Assembly: GCA_902489185.1 (NCBI GenBank)
Contig: CABTZC010000040.1
Span: 1 to 10,650, forward strand
Reading direction: 5' to 3'
Origin: an uncultured Brevibacterium sp.
GTDB lineage: Bacteria > Actinomycetota > Actinomycetes > Actinomycetales > Brevibacteriaceae
Length of the DNA: 10,650 nucleotides
Position 1 is the first letter of the stretch, and each line of letters starts with the position of its first letter. The notes beneath the pieces were generated by a model that saw only the letters and a program-made list of their open reading frames with translations, made no database searches and was not told the DNA's origin. Shown piece by piece: positions 1 to 5,441 of this stretch. A program made the position numbers and the translations under genes.

Positions 1-1
1 C

Positions 2-388
2 GAGGTCGACGTCGCTGCCAAGGTCAAGGAACTCACCGATGGCAAGGGCGCAGACGTGGGCTTTGAGTGCTCGTCTGTCCCGGTCGTCCTCGACATGCTC
101 ATGGACGCTGTCCGTCCCGCCGGCGTCATCGTCAACGTGTCGATCTGGGGCTACAAGCCCGAAGTCGATCTGCCGAAGCTGGTTCTCAAGGAAATCGACC
201 TGCGCGGAACCATCGGCTACGCCAGCGACCACCCGGCCACCATCAAGCTGGTGCAGGAAGGCGGACTTGACCTGTCGAAGTTCATCACCGCCCGCATCAA
301 GCTTGACGAACTGGTCGACAAGGGCTTCGAGCAGCTCATCAACAACAACGAGCACCACGTGAAGATCCTCGTGAACCCCAACGCCTAA
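2..388 (+). CDS. bdhA: 2,3-butanediol dehydrogenase, C-terminal part (5' end outside window)
   Basis: This is the last 128 codons of a zinc-dependent medium-chain dehydrogenase/reductase. It is read in the frame starting at base 2 and ends with TAA at 386-388. Visible blocks typical of (R,R)-butanediol dehydrogenases are GKGADVGFECSSVPVVLD (end of the Rossmann domain), VNVSIWG, LVLKEIDLRGTIGY, DHPATIKLVQEG and the terminal VKILVNPNA. The family interconverts acetoin and 2,3-butanediol with NAD(H) in the cytoplasm. The catalytic zinc ligands and the nucleotide-binding start lie upstream of the window, so substrate choice cannot be confirmed. The gene ends its transcription unit, as a strong terminator follows within about 20 bp. 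A related MDR alcohol or sorbitol dehydrogenase is the alternative. Confidence 0.88.
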   Translation, partial: EVDVAAKVKELTDGKGADVGFECSSVPVVLDMLMDAVRPAGVIVNVSIWGYKPEVDLPKLVLKEIDLRGTIGYASDHPATIKLVQEGGLDLSKFITARIKLDELVDKGFEQLINNNEHHVKILVNPNA

Positions 389-408
389 TCACGTAGGGCC
401 CATAACCG

Positions 409-450
409 AAAATGGCCTGGTTCAGATTCAGCTCTGAACCAGGCCATTTT
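409..450. terminator. Bidirectional intrinsic terminator
   Basis: An 18-bp perfect stem (409-426 with 433-450) closes a 6-nt loop (TTCAGC, 427-432). The arms begin with AAAA and end with TTTT, so each strand gives a GC-containing hairpin followed by a U tract. It lies between the convergent ends of the butanediol dehydrogenase (+) and ytoQ (-) and can serve both. A second, weaker dyad (TTGAGC/GCTCAA around 452-473) lies between it and ytoQ. Confidence 0.9.
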
Positions 451-512
451 GTTGAGCTTGATCATGGCTCAATGTTTCTACACGATCATTCCCGTCGAGT
501 AGGTAAACACCC

Positions 513-950
513 TTAGCGCAGCACGTACTGCAGAGTTTGAACCACCTGCTCCGTCGTTTCGCACCATCCGAGCGCGGCCGCGTCAACCTCTTTGAGCGGG
601 TGAACGATGTCAGCTGAGTGCAACGTGATGTACGGGGTGCCCAGCGCAGCTGCATACCCGGCGTCAAACGCCGCGTTCCACTGCTTGTACTTGTCGCCAA
701 AGCGCACAACCACAAGGTCAGCTTTCTCAATGAGAGTGCGCGTGCGGATCGCGTTGACTTTCGCCGACTGGTTGTCTCGCCAGAACGATGTCTGGGTTTC
801 TGCCAAGTGGTCACCGGCTGCATCGCTCGCGTCGTGATCTGTCACTGGGGCGGTAAAAACGACATCGAGGCCAGCAGCAGTTGCTCCGCGCTCGATTTCT
901 TCGCGCCATTCCGTGTGGATTTCGCCAGAGAGGTACACGTTAAAGCTCAT
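513..950 (-). CDS. ytoQ: YtoQ family protein (nucleoside deoxyribosyltransferase-like fold)
   Basis: The 145-aa product matches the YtoQ family along its whole length. It has an N-terminal YLSGEIHTEWREEI block (residues 6-19), a DHDASD block (38-43), a central RTRTLIEKADLVVVRFGDKY region (69-88), KQWNAAFDAGYA (89-100), and a C-terminal HPLKEVDAAAL (117-127). The last resembles the conserved HPLKEL of Bacillus YtoQ. The family is small, cytoplasmic and of unproven activity. Its layout recalls nucleoside 2-deoxyribosyltransferase / TIR-like Rossmann folds. The ATG at 950 is supported by a Shine-Dalgarno AAAGGAG about 4-6 bases upstream. It is divergent from the ASCH gene and ends before the shared terminator. 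Family assignment is firm; function is unknown. Confidence 0.9.
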   Translation of the reverse strand: MSFNVYLSGEIHTEWREEIERGATAAGLDVVFTAPVTDHDASDAAGDHLAETQTSFWRDNQSAKVNAIRTRTLIEKADLVVVRFGDKYKQWNAAFDAGYAAALGTPYITLHSADIVHPLKEVDAAALGWCETTEQVVQTLQYVLR

Positions 951-1003
951 GATGCTCCTTTGTAGTTCTTGCCTATGCGTCCATTATGCGTGAGTTCTGT
1001 GCT

Positions 1004-1009
1004 TAACAT
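1004..1009 (+). promoter_or_regulatory. Possible -10 element for a leaderless ASCH mRNA
   Basis: TAACAT (TANNNT type) ends 7 bases before the ATG at 1017, and no Shine-Dalgarno precedes that ATG. This spacing would place the transcription start at or next to the start codon. No convincing -35 was found, so the call is weak. Confidence 0.3.
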
Positions 1010-1016
1010 GTGACTC

Positions 1017-1460
1017 ATGAACGATTCGCCCCTTGACCTCACCAGCATCCCTATTGGGGAGTACGCATTTCCTGGCCCGCTCAGAGATGCGCTGGTCAGC
1101 GCAATTCTTTCAGGGGAAAAGACCTCAACGGCCACGCTTGTCGAGGAATTCACGCGTGCAGGTGAGCCGCTTCCCTCCCCCACTGGCGGAGACCTCGAGG
1201 CAGTGATCGACTCCGAAGGAAAGATCGTGTGCGTAACGCGCACGACTCGCAATTACGTCACCACGCTGGCGCATGTCACCGATGAGCACGCACGCAAAGA
1301 GGGCGAAGGTTACGCAGATGCGCGCGAGTGGCGAGTTGGACATGAACGCTTCTGGACCTCGGACGAATTTATTACCGCGTTAGGCGACCCACCGTTTACC
1401 CTCACCGATGACGCGCAAGTGCTGTGCTCAGAATTTGAAGTCATTGAAAAATATGTGTAG
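1017..1460 (+). CDS. ASCH domain-containing protein
   Basis: The 147-aa protein is almost entirely an ASCH domain (PUA-like beta barrel). Diagnostic parts are the GEKTSTAT segment (residues 33-40) with its conserved Lys, and an acidic-basic block EGEGYADAREWRVGHERFW (95-113) with the family's EGEG...WR..H pattern. The SEFEVIEKY end (138-146) is also typical. ASCH proteins bind or process RNA or modified nucleosides; one characterised branch (E. coli YqfB) hydrolyses N4-acetylcytidine, and others cleave RNA. Which applies here cannot be told from sequence. The ATG at 1017 lacks an SD and is preceded by a TANNNT box, consistent with leaderless translation. The gene is convergent with the 2H phosphoesterase, with only 18 bp between their ends. 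Confidence 0.88.
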   Translation: MNDSPLDLTSIPIGEYAFPGPLRDALVSAILSGEKTSTATLVEEFTRAGEPLPSPTGGDLEAVIDSEGKIVCVTRTTRNYVTTLAHVTDEHARKEGEGYADAREWRVGHERFWTSDEFITALGDPPFTLTDDAQVLCSEFEVIEKYV

Positions 1461-1478
1461 CTGGCCTAAAACTGCCCG

Positions 1479-2000
1479 CTAGCCCTGCGGTTCTGGCCCA
1501 GCCAAATGCGTGTAGTGACGAGTTGCAGGTCTCCAATACGCCGCCCTCAGCGCCGTCAATTCCTTAAACCTGGTCGGAGTAACCTGCTCAAGCCCCTGCA
1601 TGTAATCCGGCACCAACGCGCGCGGAATTCGCAAGCCCACCGTCAGGTGAGGGATCCATTCAGTCCCCCGCCCGTCAGGGTTGAGTGCACAAATGTCACG
1701 TGCAGCCTCGGTCACGGCACTGTCCGTCTCAAGCAGCCAGGCGATCGTCTGCTTACTCCGCGTCCCAAAAATCACGGTTCCCACACGGGTGAACGTCGCC
1801 GGTACCACGGGAGGCAGGATCTCAGCGGCACGGGAGACCACCTCGGGAGACATACGGGGCGCGAACGTCACCGTGATGTGCGGGCGCTGGTTTTGTTGCG
1901 GAAGGCCGAGGTCGTTGAGGGCAGAGAAAATGTCCCGCACCTGTTGTTCCTGGTCAGGTGGCAGGTAGAAAAGAATGTTGTCCGGTGAACGCACGCTCAT
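1479..2000 (-). CDS. 2'-5' RNA ligase family / 2H phosphoesterase
   Basis: The 173-aa protein carries the two HxTx motifs of the 2H phosphoesterase superfamily: HITV at residues 41-44 and HLTV at 118-121, about 75 residues apart. The fold's two lobes each supply one catalytic His and Thr. Known members hydrolyse 2',3'-cyclic phosphates or 2'-5' linkages in RNA and nucleotides. Precise substrate is not predictable. Length is normal for the bacterial family (LigT/ThpR-like). The ATG at 2000 is 12 bp downstream of the tetR stop, so the gene is probably co-transcribed with tetR from the promoter near 2650. No clear SD is visible, which fits a coupled second gene. Confidence 0.88.
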   Translation of the reverse strand: MSVRSPDNILFYLPPDQEQQVRDIFSALNDLGLPQQNQRPHITVTFAPRMSPEVVSRAAEILPPVVPATFTRVGTVIFGTRSKQTIAWLLETDSAVTEAARDICALNPDGRGTEWIPHLTVGLRIPRALVPDYMQGLEQVTPTRFKELTALRAAYWRPATRHYTHLAGPEPQG

Positions 2001-2012
2001 ATGGTGTGCAGT

Positions 2013-2606
2013 CTAGTTGTTTGCGCGCTGAAGAACAGCGGAACTGAGCCAGGTCACATGGTCCTTGGCTTCATCGAGAGACAGCTTTTTCGCCCCCAGT
2101 TGAAACATGAGGCCATCGCAGGTAGCCGACAGCAACGAAGCGGCACGCGGAATGTCCGCTTCGTCGATGTGCCTTTCATCAGCCAAGGCCTCAAGCCATC
2201 CTGTAATTCGGCCCAAACCTACCTCGTACAAGCGCGACAACATCTGCGCGGGCCCCTCCCCAGACTGAGAGTCGAACAAACGCGCCATCTGCGCGACCCA
2301 CGCGCTCACCATCGCATCAACGCTTTGATCATCGGGAGGCAAGAACTGGATCATGCATTCGGCCAACCGCTCGTGCGGTGGCTGGGAAGAGTCGCGAATG
2401 TTGAGGTCCGGAGTCGCGGAAGAAATGAGACGCTCCGCCACCGCCCGCCCGAGGTCGCGTTGGGTGGGAAAGTAGTGGCGCAGAGTGCTGGCACCAATTC
2501 CCGCATGTTGCGCAACCGCTCGCACAGTCGCGGCTTTAGGCCCTTCCTTCTGCGCGAGTTCAATTGCCGCCTGGATGATTTCTTCTCGCCTATCCGCCAC
2601 CGGCAC
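2013..2606 (-). CDS. TetR family transcriptional regulator
   Basis: The 197-aa product has an N-terminal TetR helix-turn-helix at about residues 24-50 (ATVRAVAQHAGIGASTLRHY followed by F and P) preceded by REEIIQAAIELAQKEG. A variable all-helical C-terminal ligand and dimer domain follows. A GTG start at 2606 has AAAGG 4 bases upstream. A second in-frame GTG at 2600 (spacing 10) is equally possible and would shorten the protein by two residues. It is divergent from the small multidrug-export gene, with a 43-bp palindrome in the shared 93-bp region. It is therefore very likely the repressor of both itself and that exporter. The ligand is unknown. Confidence 0.92.
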   Translation of the reverse strand: MPVADRREEIIQAAIELAQKEGPKAATVRAVAQHAGIGASTLRHYFPTQRDLGRAVAERLISSATPDLNIRDSSQPPHERLAECMIQFLPPDDQSVDAMVSAWVAQMARLFDSQSGEGPAQMLSRLYEVGLGRITGWLEALADERHIDEADIPRAASLLSATCDGLMFQLGAKKLSLDEAKDHVTWLSSAVLQRANN

Positions 2607-2636
2607 AACACCTTTCTTCTCGTCTGAACTCTCCTC

Positions 2637-2667
2637 TTGACAGTGTAGTACATCGTGCTAGTACACT
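2637..2667 (+). promoter_or_regulatory. Promoter of the small multidrug-export gene
   Basis: A consensus -35 TTGACA lies at 2637-2642. Candidate -10 boxes are TACACT at 2662-2667 (19-bp spacer) or TAGTAC at 2659-2664 (16-bp spacer). Both -10 options fall inside the nested palindrome, so a bound TetR dimer would block RNA polymerase. Confidence 0.55.
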
Positions 2668-2670
2668 GAA
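2642..2670 (-). promoter_or_regulatory. Candidate promoter of tetR
   Basis: On the minus strand a -10-like TACACT (2647 down to 2642) sits 17 bp from a weak -35 TTCAGT (2670 down to 2665). It overlaps the divergent promoter and the operator palindrome, as expected for autoregulation. The -35 is poor, so this is tentative. Confidence 0.35.
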
Positions 2671-2687
2671 CTAGCACACCGTACTAC
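2645..2687. promoter_or_regulatory. TetR operator: 43-bp doubly nested palindrome
   Basis: Two perfect inverted repeats share one centre (base 2666). The outer arms are GTAGTAC (2645-2651) and GTACTAC (2681-2687). The inner arms are GTGCTAGT (2655-2662) and ACTAGCAC (2670-2677). In addition AGTGTA (2642-2647) and TACACT (2662-2667) form an off-centre dyad, and TAGTAC recurs at 2646 and 2659. The arrangement of four half-sites suggests two dimers binding one operator, as known for QacR-type TetR proteins. It overlaps both divergent promoters. Confidence 0.75.
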
Positions 2688-2699
2688 TGAGGAGAAAAA

Positions 2700-3170
2700 A
2701 TGCTAGAGGCACTTCAAGACTTCACACTTTCACTTCCCGAATGGGCACGCTGGACCGGTGTCATCCTTATTTCAGCGATCCCGTTCGTTGAGTCCTACCT
2801 TGGATCAGTAATTGGAATCATGGCGGGCGTCAACCCGGTCGTCGCGATGATTGCTGCAATCATCGGCAATACTGCATCGATGCTCCTCCTGGTTTTTGGA
2901 GCACACAAACTACGCAAACGAGTAAGCAAAAACGACGAGTCTTCCATGGGCCCCAAGAAAGCGAAGCTCAAGAGGCTGTTCGACAAATGGGGCATTCCCG
3001 GCGTGAGCTTGCTAGGTCAGACATTCCTACCCAGCCAAATCACATCCATGACCATGGTGTCCTTTGGAGCGTCACGCAACGCGGTGGCTGGTTGGCAGTT
3101 CGTGTCGATCGTGCTGTGGGGTGTGTTGTGTGGGTCGCTCGCGGCCGCTGGGATCATGGTCTTTGGGTAA
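2700..3170 (+). CDS. Small multidrug export family membrane protein
   Basis: The 156-aa integral membrane protein resembles the Sm_multidrug_ex family (small multidrug efflux proteins of actinobacteria). Membrane segments are at about residues 17-40, 46-68, 99-121 and 131-155. IPFVESYLGSVIG (27-39) matches the family's conserved IP-x-xE-x-x-G region. A basic loop (HKLRKRVSK and KKAKLKRL, about 69-93) should face the cytoplasm. The ATG at 2700 has a clear GAGGAG SD. Control by the divergent TetR through the shared operator supports an inducible efflux or stress role, but no substrate can be inferred and the family's transport activity is poorly proven. A distant DedA-like protein is the alternative. 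Confidence 0.72.
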   Translation: MLEALQDFTLSLPEWARWTGVILISAIPFVESYLGSVIGIMAGVNPVVAMIAAIIGNTASMLLLVFGAHKLRKRVSKNDESSMGPKKAKLKRLFDKWGIPGVSLLGQTFLPSQITSMTMVSFGASRNAVAGWQFVSIVLWGVLCGSLAAAGIMVFG

Positions 3171-3175
3171 GCAAG

Positions 3176-3194
3176 GAACGTCCCGAGGTCGTTC
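3176..3194. terminator. Possible convergent hairpin
   Basis: GAACG (3176-3180) pairs with CGTTC (3190-3194). Inside these, after one T-T mismatch, CC pairs with GG around a CGA loop. It lies between the ends of the exporter gene and the PAP2 gene and overlaps the PAP2 stop. No U tract follows on either strand, so it is only a weak terminator candidate. Confidence 0.22.
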
Positions 3195-3987
3195 AAAGTT
3201 GCGAGTCCAACCCCCGCGTGGCCCTCACTCGACGCACAGTATGGAACACCTGATGGGCAAGAATCACAACAACTCCCCACGCAGCCCCCACGCCGAATCC
3301 TGCAATGACATCCGTGAGCCAGTGGTGACCTAAGTACACGCGACTGAGACCCATCGTCAACGCGTAGGTACCACACAGCAAAACAGCCAGAACCCGCGCG
3401 CAAGTGCGCGACATCCACAGCACGAGGAGGTACGCAGTGACAATCATGATCGCGGTTGCCGAAAGCGTGTGCCCCGATGGGAACGACGGTGACACCTCGT
3501 ACGGAGGAATAGCGTCAACGCGAGGTGGACGTTCACGGCCCACAATCTCTTTCCCCGCAATCGAAATACACACAGACCCAAGCGCGCTCGCCGCTAAAAG
3601 AACTATGGGTCGCACCGAGCGCATAAGACTCGACAAAACAACAATGAGCACGAGGCATACGACCACGCCACCCACTTTTCCACCAACGTGGGTATAGGCG
3701 TTAACCGCTGAGTTGAGCCACGGCGCCCGGATCGACAGCATGAAATTGAGAACCGGTTGATCGATGTGGGCCGTGCCGTTTTCATAGGCAACCTCTTCAT
3801 AAACCTCACCCGTGAGCTTTGCTAACACCGCAAGGACCGCTACACCAACCGCCAAAACAATCGTCATCACAGCCCAAGGCCCAAGCCTGCGGGCCAACCA
3901 CACAAGGATTGATTCTAAGATTTCCTGACCACGGGCAAAGAACGAGCGCATCCAGAAAGCGTACCCGAACAACCAACTCGTCTTCAT
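3193..3987 (-). CDS. PAP2 superfamily lipid phosphatase
   Basis: This 264-aa membrane protein has all three phosphatase motifs of the PAP2 family in order: KEIVGRERP (residues 146-154), PSFPSGH (167-173) and SRVYLGHHWLTD (215-226). The predicted catalytic residues are His173, His222 and Asp226. Membrane helices occur at about 38-57, 104-120, 126-144, 177-192, 196-212 and 228-246. The active site should face outward, dephosphorylating phosphatidic acid, phosphatidylglycerol phosphate or undecaprenyl pyrophosphate; the motifs do not tell which. It is divergent from arsR with a 25-bp gap, and no good SD is visible. It appears functionally independent of its neighbours. Confidence 0.93.
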   Translation of the reverse strand: MKTSWLFGYAFWMRSFFARGQEILESILVWLARRLGPWAVMTIVLAVGVAVLAVLAKLTGEVYEEVAYENGTAHIDQPVLNFMLSIRAPWLNSAVNAYTHVGGKVGGVVVCLVLIVVLSSLMRSVRPIVLLAASALGSVCISIAGKEIVGRERPPRVDAIPPYEVSPSFPSGHTLSATAIMIVTAYLLVLWMSRTCARVLAVLLCGTYALTMGLSRVYLGHHWLTDVIAGFGVGAAWGVVVILAHQVFHTVRRVRATRGLDSQL

Positions 3988-4000
3988 CGACCAATAGCGA

Positions 4001-4006
4001 TATCAT
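4001..4006 (+). promoter_or_regulatory. Possible -10 element for leaderless arsR mRNA, with adjoining palindrome
   Basis: TATCAT ends 6 bases before the arsR ATG at 4013, and there is no SD between them, consistent with a leaderless transcript. A perfect 8-bp palindrome CATCGATG (4004-4011) overlaps it and could be the core of an ArsR operator. No clear -35 was found. Confidence 0.35.
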
Positions 4007-4012
4007 CGATGT

Positions 4013-4369
4013 ATGACGATGACAGCTCGTGAAGGCGCCCCATACACGGAATTCAAAAGCTGGGCGGCACTCTTCAAAAGCCTTGCCGACCCGCATCGAC
4101 TCCAGATCATCCAACACCTGCAGTTGGGCGAACACCGGGTTGCTGACCTTGTCGACCACCTCGCGCTTGCCCAGTCCACCGTGTCAACGCACGTAGCCTC
4201 GCTTCGCAACGCCGGCCTCCTCGCCAGCCACACGCACGGCAGAGCCACCTACTACACCTTGGCGCATCCGCAGGAAACTACCCAGCTTTTAAAGGCCGCC
4301 GCGGCTGTCCTGACAAGTGCAGACACATGTATTGAGTCCTCACAACAGAAGGGCACCGGCCATGCCTAA
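4013..4369 (+). CDS. ArsR/SmtB family metal-responsive repressor
   Basis: The 118-aa protein has a classic ArsR winged helix: WAALFKSLADPHRLQIIQHL (residues 17-36), then VADLVDHLALAQSTVSTHVA (43-62), and the wing GLLASHTHGRATYYTL (68-83). The DNA-reading helix is around AQSTVSTHVASL. The metal site is not the ELCVCDL thiolate type, because the equivalent stretch is GEHRVADL. Possible C-terminal ligands are His85, Asp104, Cys106, Glu108 and His117, reminiscent of alpha-5 type zinc, nickel or cobalt sensors, but this is inference. It overlaps the start of the CDF exporter by 8 bp, so it very probably senses the metal that the exporter removes and represses the pair. Confidence 0.9.
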   Translation: MTMTAREGAPYTEFKSWAALFKSLADPHRLQIIQHLQLGEHRVADLVDHLALAQSTVSTHVASLRNAGLLASHTHGRATYYTLAHPQETTQLLKAAAAVLTSADTCIESSQQKGTGHA

Positions 4370-5309
4370 ATCGACCTCGCATTCTATTCACAACCACTCC
4401 CACGAGGGACACAACCACAACATTTCCGCCGACGCCGACCGTAAATATCTGTGGATGGCCTTGATCATCCTGGGGGCGTTCATGATCTCCGAGGTCGTCG
4501 TAAGTCTGATGACGGGTTCTCTGGCATTGCTGTCGGACGCCGGACACATGCTGTCCGACGTGGGGGCCATTGCGCTGGCACTGTGGACCATTCGACTGGT
4601 AGCCCGTCCCCCAAAGGGAGCGCTGACATGGGGGTTAAAGCGCGTTGAGATTATCTCTGCCGCAATCAACGGCATCACGCTTCTGGTTGTTGCCGGCATC
4701 ATTGCCGTTGAAGCGATCCGCCGTTTGTTTGAACCACCCGAGGTCGATGGCGGCCCGGTGCTGGTCGTTGCCTCAGTGGGGGTGGCGGTCAATATCGCGG
4801 TCGCATGGTTGGTTGCGCGCGCTAACCGTTCGAGCCTAAACGTGGAGGGCGCATACCAGCACATTCTGACAGACCTCTACAGTTTCATTGGAACGATGGT
4901 CGCCGCCCTGATCATCATGTTCACTGGGTGGGTGATGGCTGATGTTATTGCGTCGTTGCTGGTATGCGGGCTCATGGTGTACGCGGCATGGAATCTGCTC
5001 CGCGACGCCGGCCGGGTTCTCCTAGAAGCGGCGCCACAAGGAATTGACCTGGAAGAAATCACGGAACACATCCTTGAGCTGCCCCACGTGCAGCGTGTAC
5101 ACGATTTGCATGTGTGGAGCGTCTCAACTGACCTGCCGTCCCTTTCGGCGCACGTTGTTGTCGACGAAGAGTGTTTCCACGACGGGCATATCCCCCAGCT
5201 ACTCGATCAAGTGCAGGACTGCGTTGCGGGGCATTTCGACGTTGAGCACTCCACGTTTCAGTTCGAACCACCTAAACACGGGGGCCACGAACACTATACG
5301 CACCCATAG
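4362..5309 (+). CDS. CDF family zinc/cadmium efflux transporter
   Basis: A 315-aa cation diffusion facilitator. The His-rich N-terminus (HSIHNHSHEGHNHN, residues 7-20) precedes six membrane helices. The transport site is seen as SDAGHMLSD in helix 2 (His62, Asp66) and HILTDLYSFIGT in helix 5 (His167, Asp171), the HxxxD pair of zinc-transporting CDF proteins. The C-terminal cytosolic domain holds HDLHVWSVSTDLPSLSAHV (247-265) and ends in another His cluster (KHGGHEHYTHP). It exports Zn(II) and perhaps Cd(II) or Co(II) by proton antiport. The start at 4362 is chosen because AAGGG lies 8 bases upstream and the His-rich tail begins there; an in-frame GTG at 4317 would add 15 residues inside arsR. 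Translation is coupled to arsR. Confidence 0.94.
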   Translation: MPKSTSHSIHNHSHEGHNHNISADADRKYLWMALIILGAFMISEVVVSLMTGSLALLSDAGHMLSDVGAIALALWTIRLVARPPKGALTWGLKRVEIISAAINGITLLVVAGIIAVEAIRRLFEPPEVDGGPVLVVASVGVAVNIAVAWLVARANRSSLNVEGAYQHILTDLYSFIGTMVAALIIMFTGWVMADVIASLLVCGLMVYAAWNLLRDAGRVLLEAAPQGIDLEEITEHILELPHVQRVHDLHVWSVSTDLPSLSAHVVVDEECFHDGHIPQLLDQVQDCVAGHFDVEHSTFQFEPPKHGGHEHYTHP

Positions 5310-5359
5310 TTTTGAACTGGGCCCCGAAGCTTCACTTTGACGTGAAACGCCATGTACAC

Positions 5360-5382
5360 ATATGTCGATTTCATCGACATAT
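5360..5382. promoter_or_regulatory. Inverted repeat 1 in upstream repeat (10-bp arms)
   Basis: ATATGTCGAT (5360-5369) and ATCGACATAT (5373-5382) are perfect complements separated by TTC. The 23-bp compact dyad is the size of a dimeric repressor site or a tyrosine-recombinase core. It also overlaps an ACATATGT palindrome at 5358-5365. Confidence 0.7.
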
Positions 5383-5388
5383 TGAGAA

Positions 5389-5423
5389 GATATGTCGAAA
5401 TTTCTCCGTTCTTTCGACATATC
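5389..5423. promoter_or_regulatory. Inverted repeat 2 in upstream repeat (12-bp arms), likely fic operator
   Basis: GATATGTCGAAA (5389-5400) and TTTCGACATATC (5412-5423) are perfect complements around an 11-base spacer. The right arm ends 5 bases before the presumed fic -10 box, so a bound protein would cover the promoter. It shares the ATATGTCGA half-site with inverted repeat 1. Confidence 0.65.
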
Positions 5424-5428
5424 TTGGC

Positions 5429-5434
5429 TAGGCT
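5429..5434 (+). promoter_or_regulatory. Possible fic -10 box (leaderless)
   Basis: TAGGCT ends 7 bases before the fic ATG at 5442 and no SD is present. This fits a TANNNT-N7-ATG leaderless layout. No consensus -35 was found; the place where it should be is occupied by the right arm and spacer of inverted repeat 2. Confidence 0.4.
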
Positions 5435-5441
5435 GACACCC

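Larger units (their letters stand above)
5352..5423. repeat. 72-bp direct repeat, upstream copy
   Basis: It is 70/72 identical to 6560-6631 and differs only at 5405 (T versus G) and 5411 (C versus T). It begins ATGTACACATATGTCG and ends TTTCGACATATC. It contains two perfect inverted repeats and lies directly upstream of fic. Weak similarity (GTGAA at 5342 versus 6550) may extend it 10 bp further left. Confidence 0.95.

Noticed and set aside
2001..2627. 208-aa plus-strand frame across tetR
   Set aside because: It is antisense to a clear TetR protein and shows no recognisable domain.
4317..4361. GTG start for the CDF transporter inside arsR
   Set aside because: There is a good SD before ATG 4362, and the family-like His-rich tail starts there.
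5331..5346. TTCAC/GTGAA dyad after the CDF gene as a terminator
   Set aside because: It is only 5 bp, has a 6-base loop and no U tract; too weak to call.
5352..5441. Upstream ATG giving a 394-aa Fic
   Set aside because: It would translate the 72-bp repeat, which also occurs after the gene; Fic homology begins near residue 8 of the shorter form and a -10-like box lies just before ATG 5442. Kept as a minor alternative.
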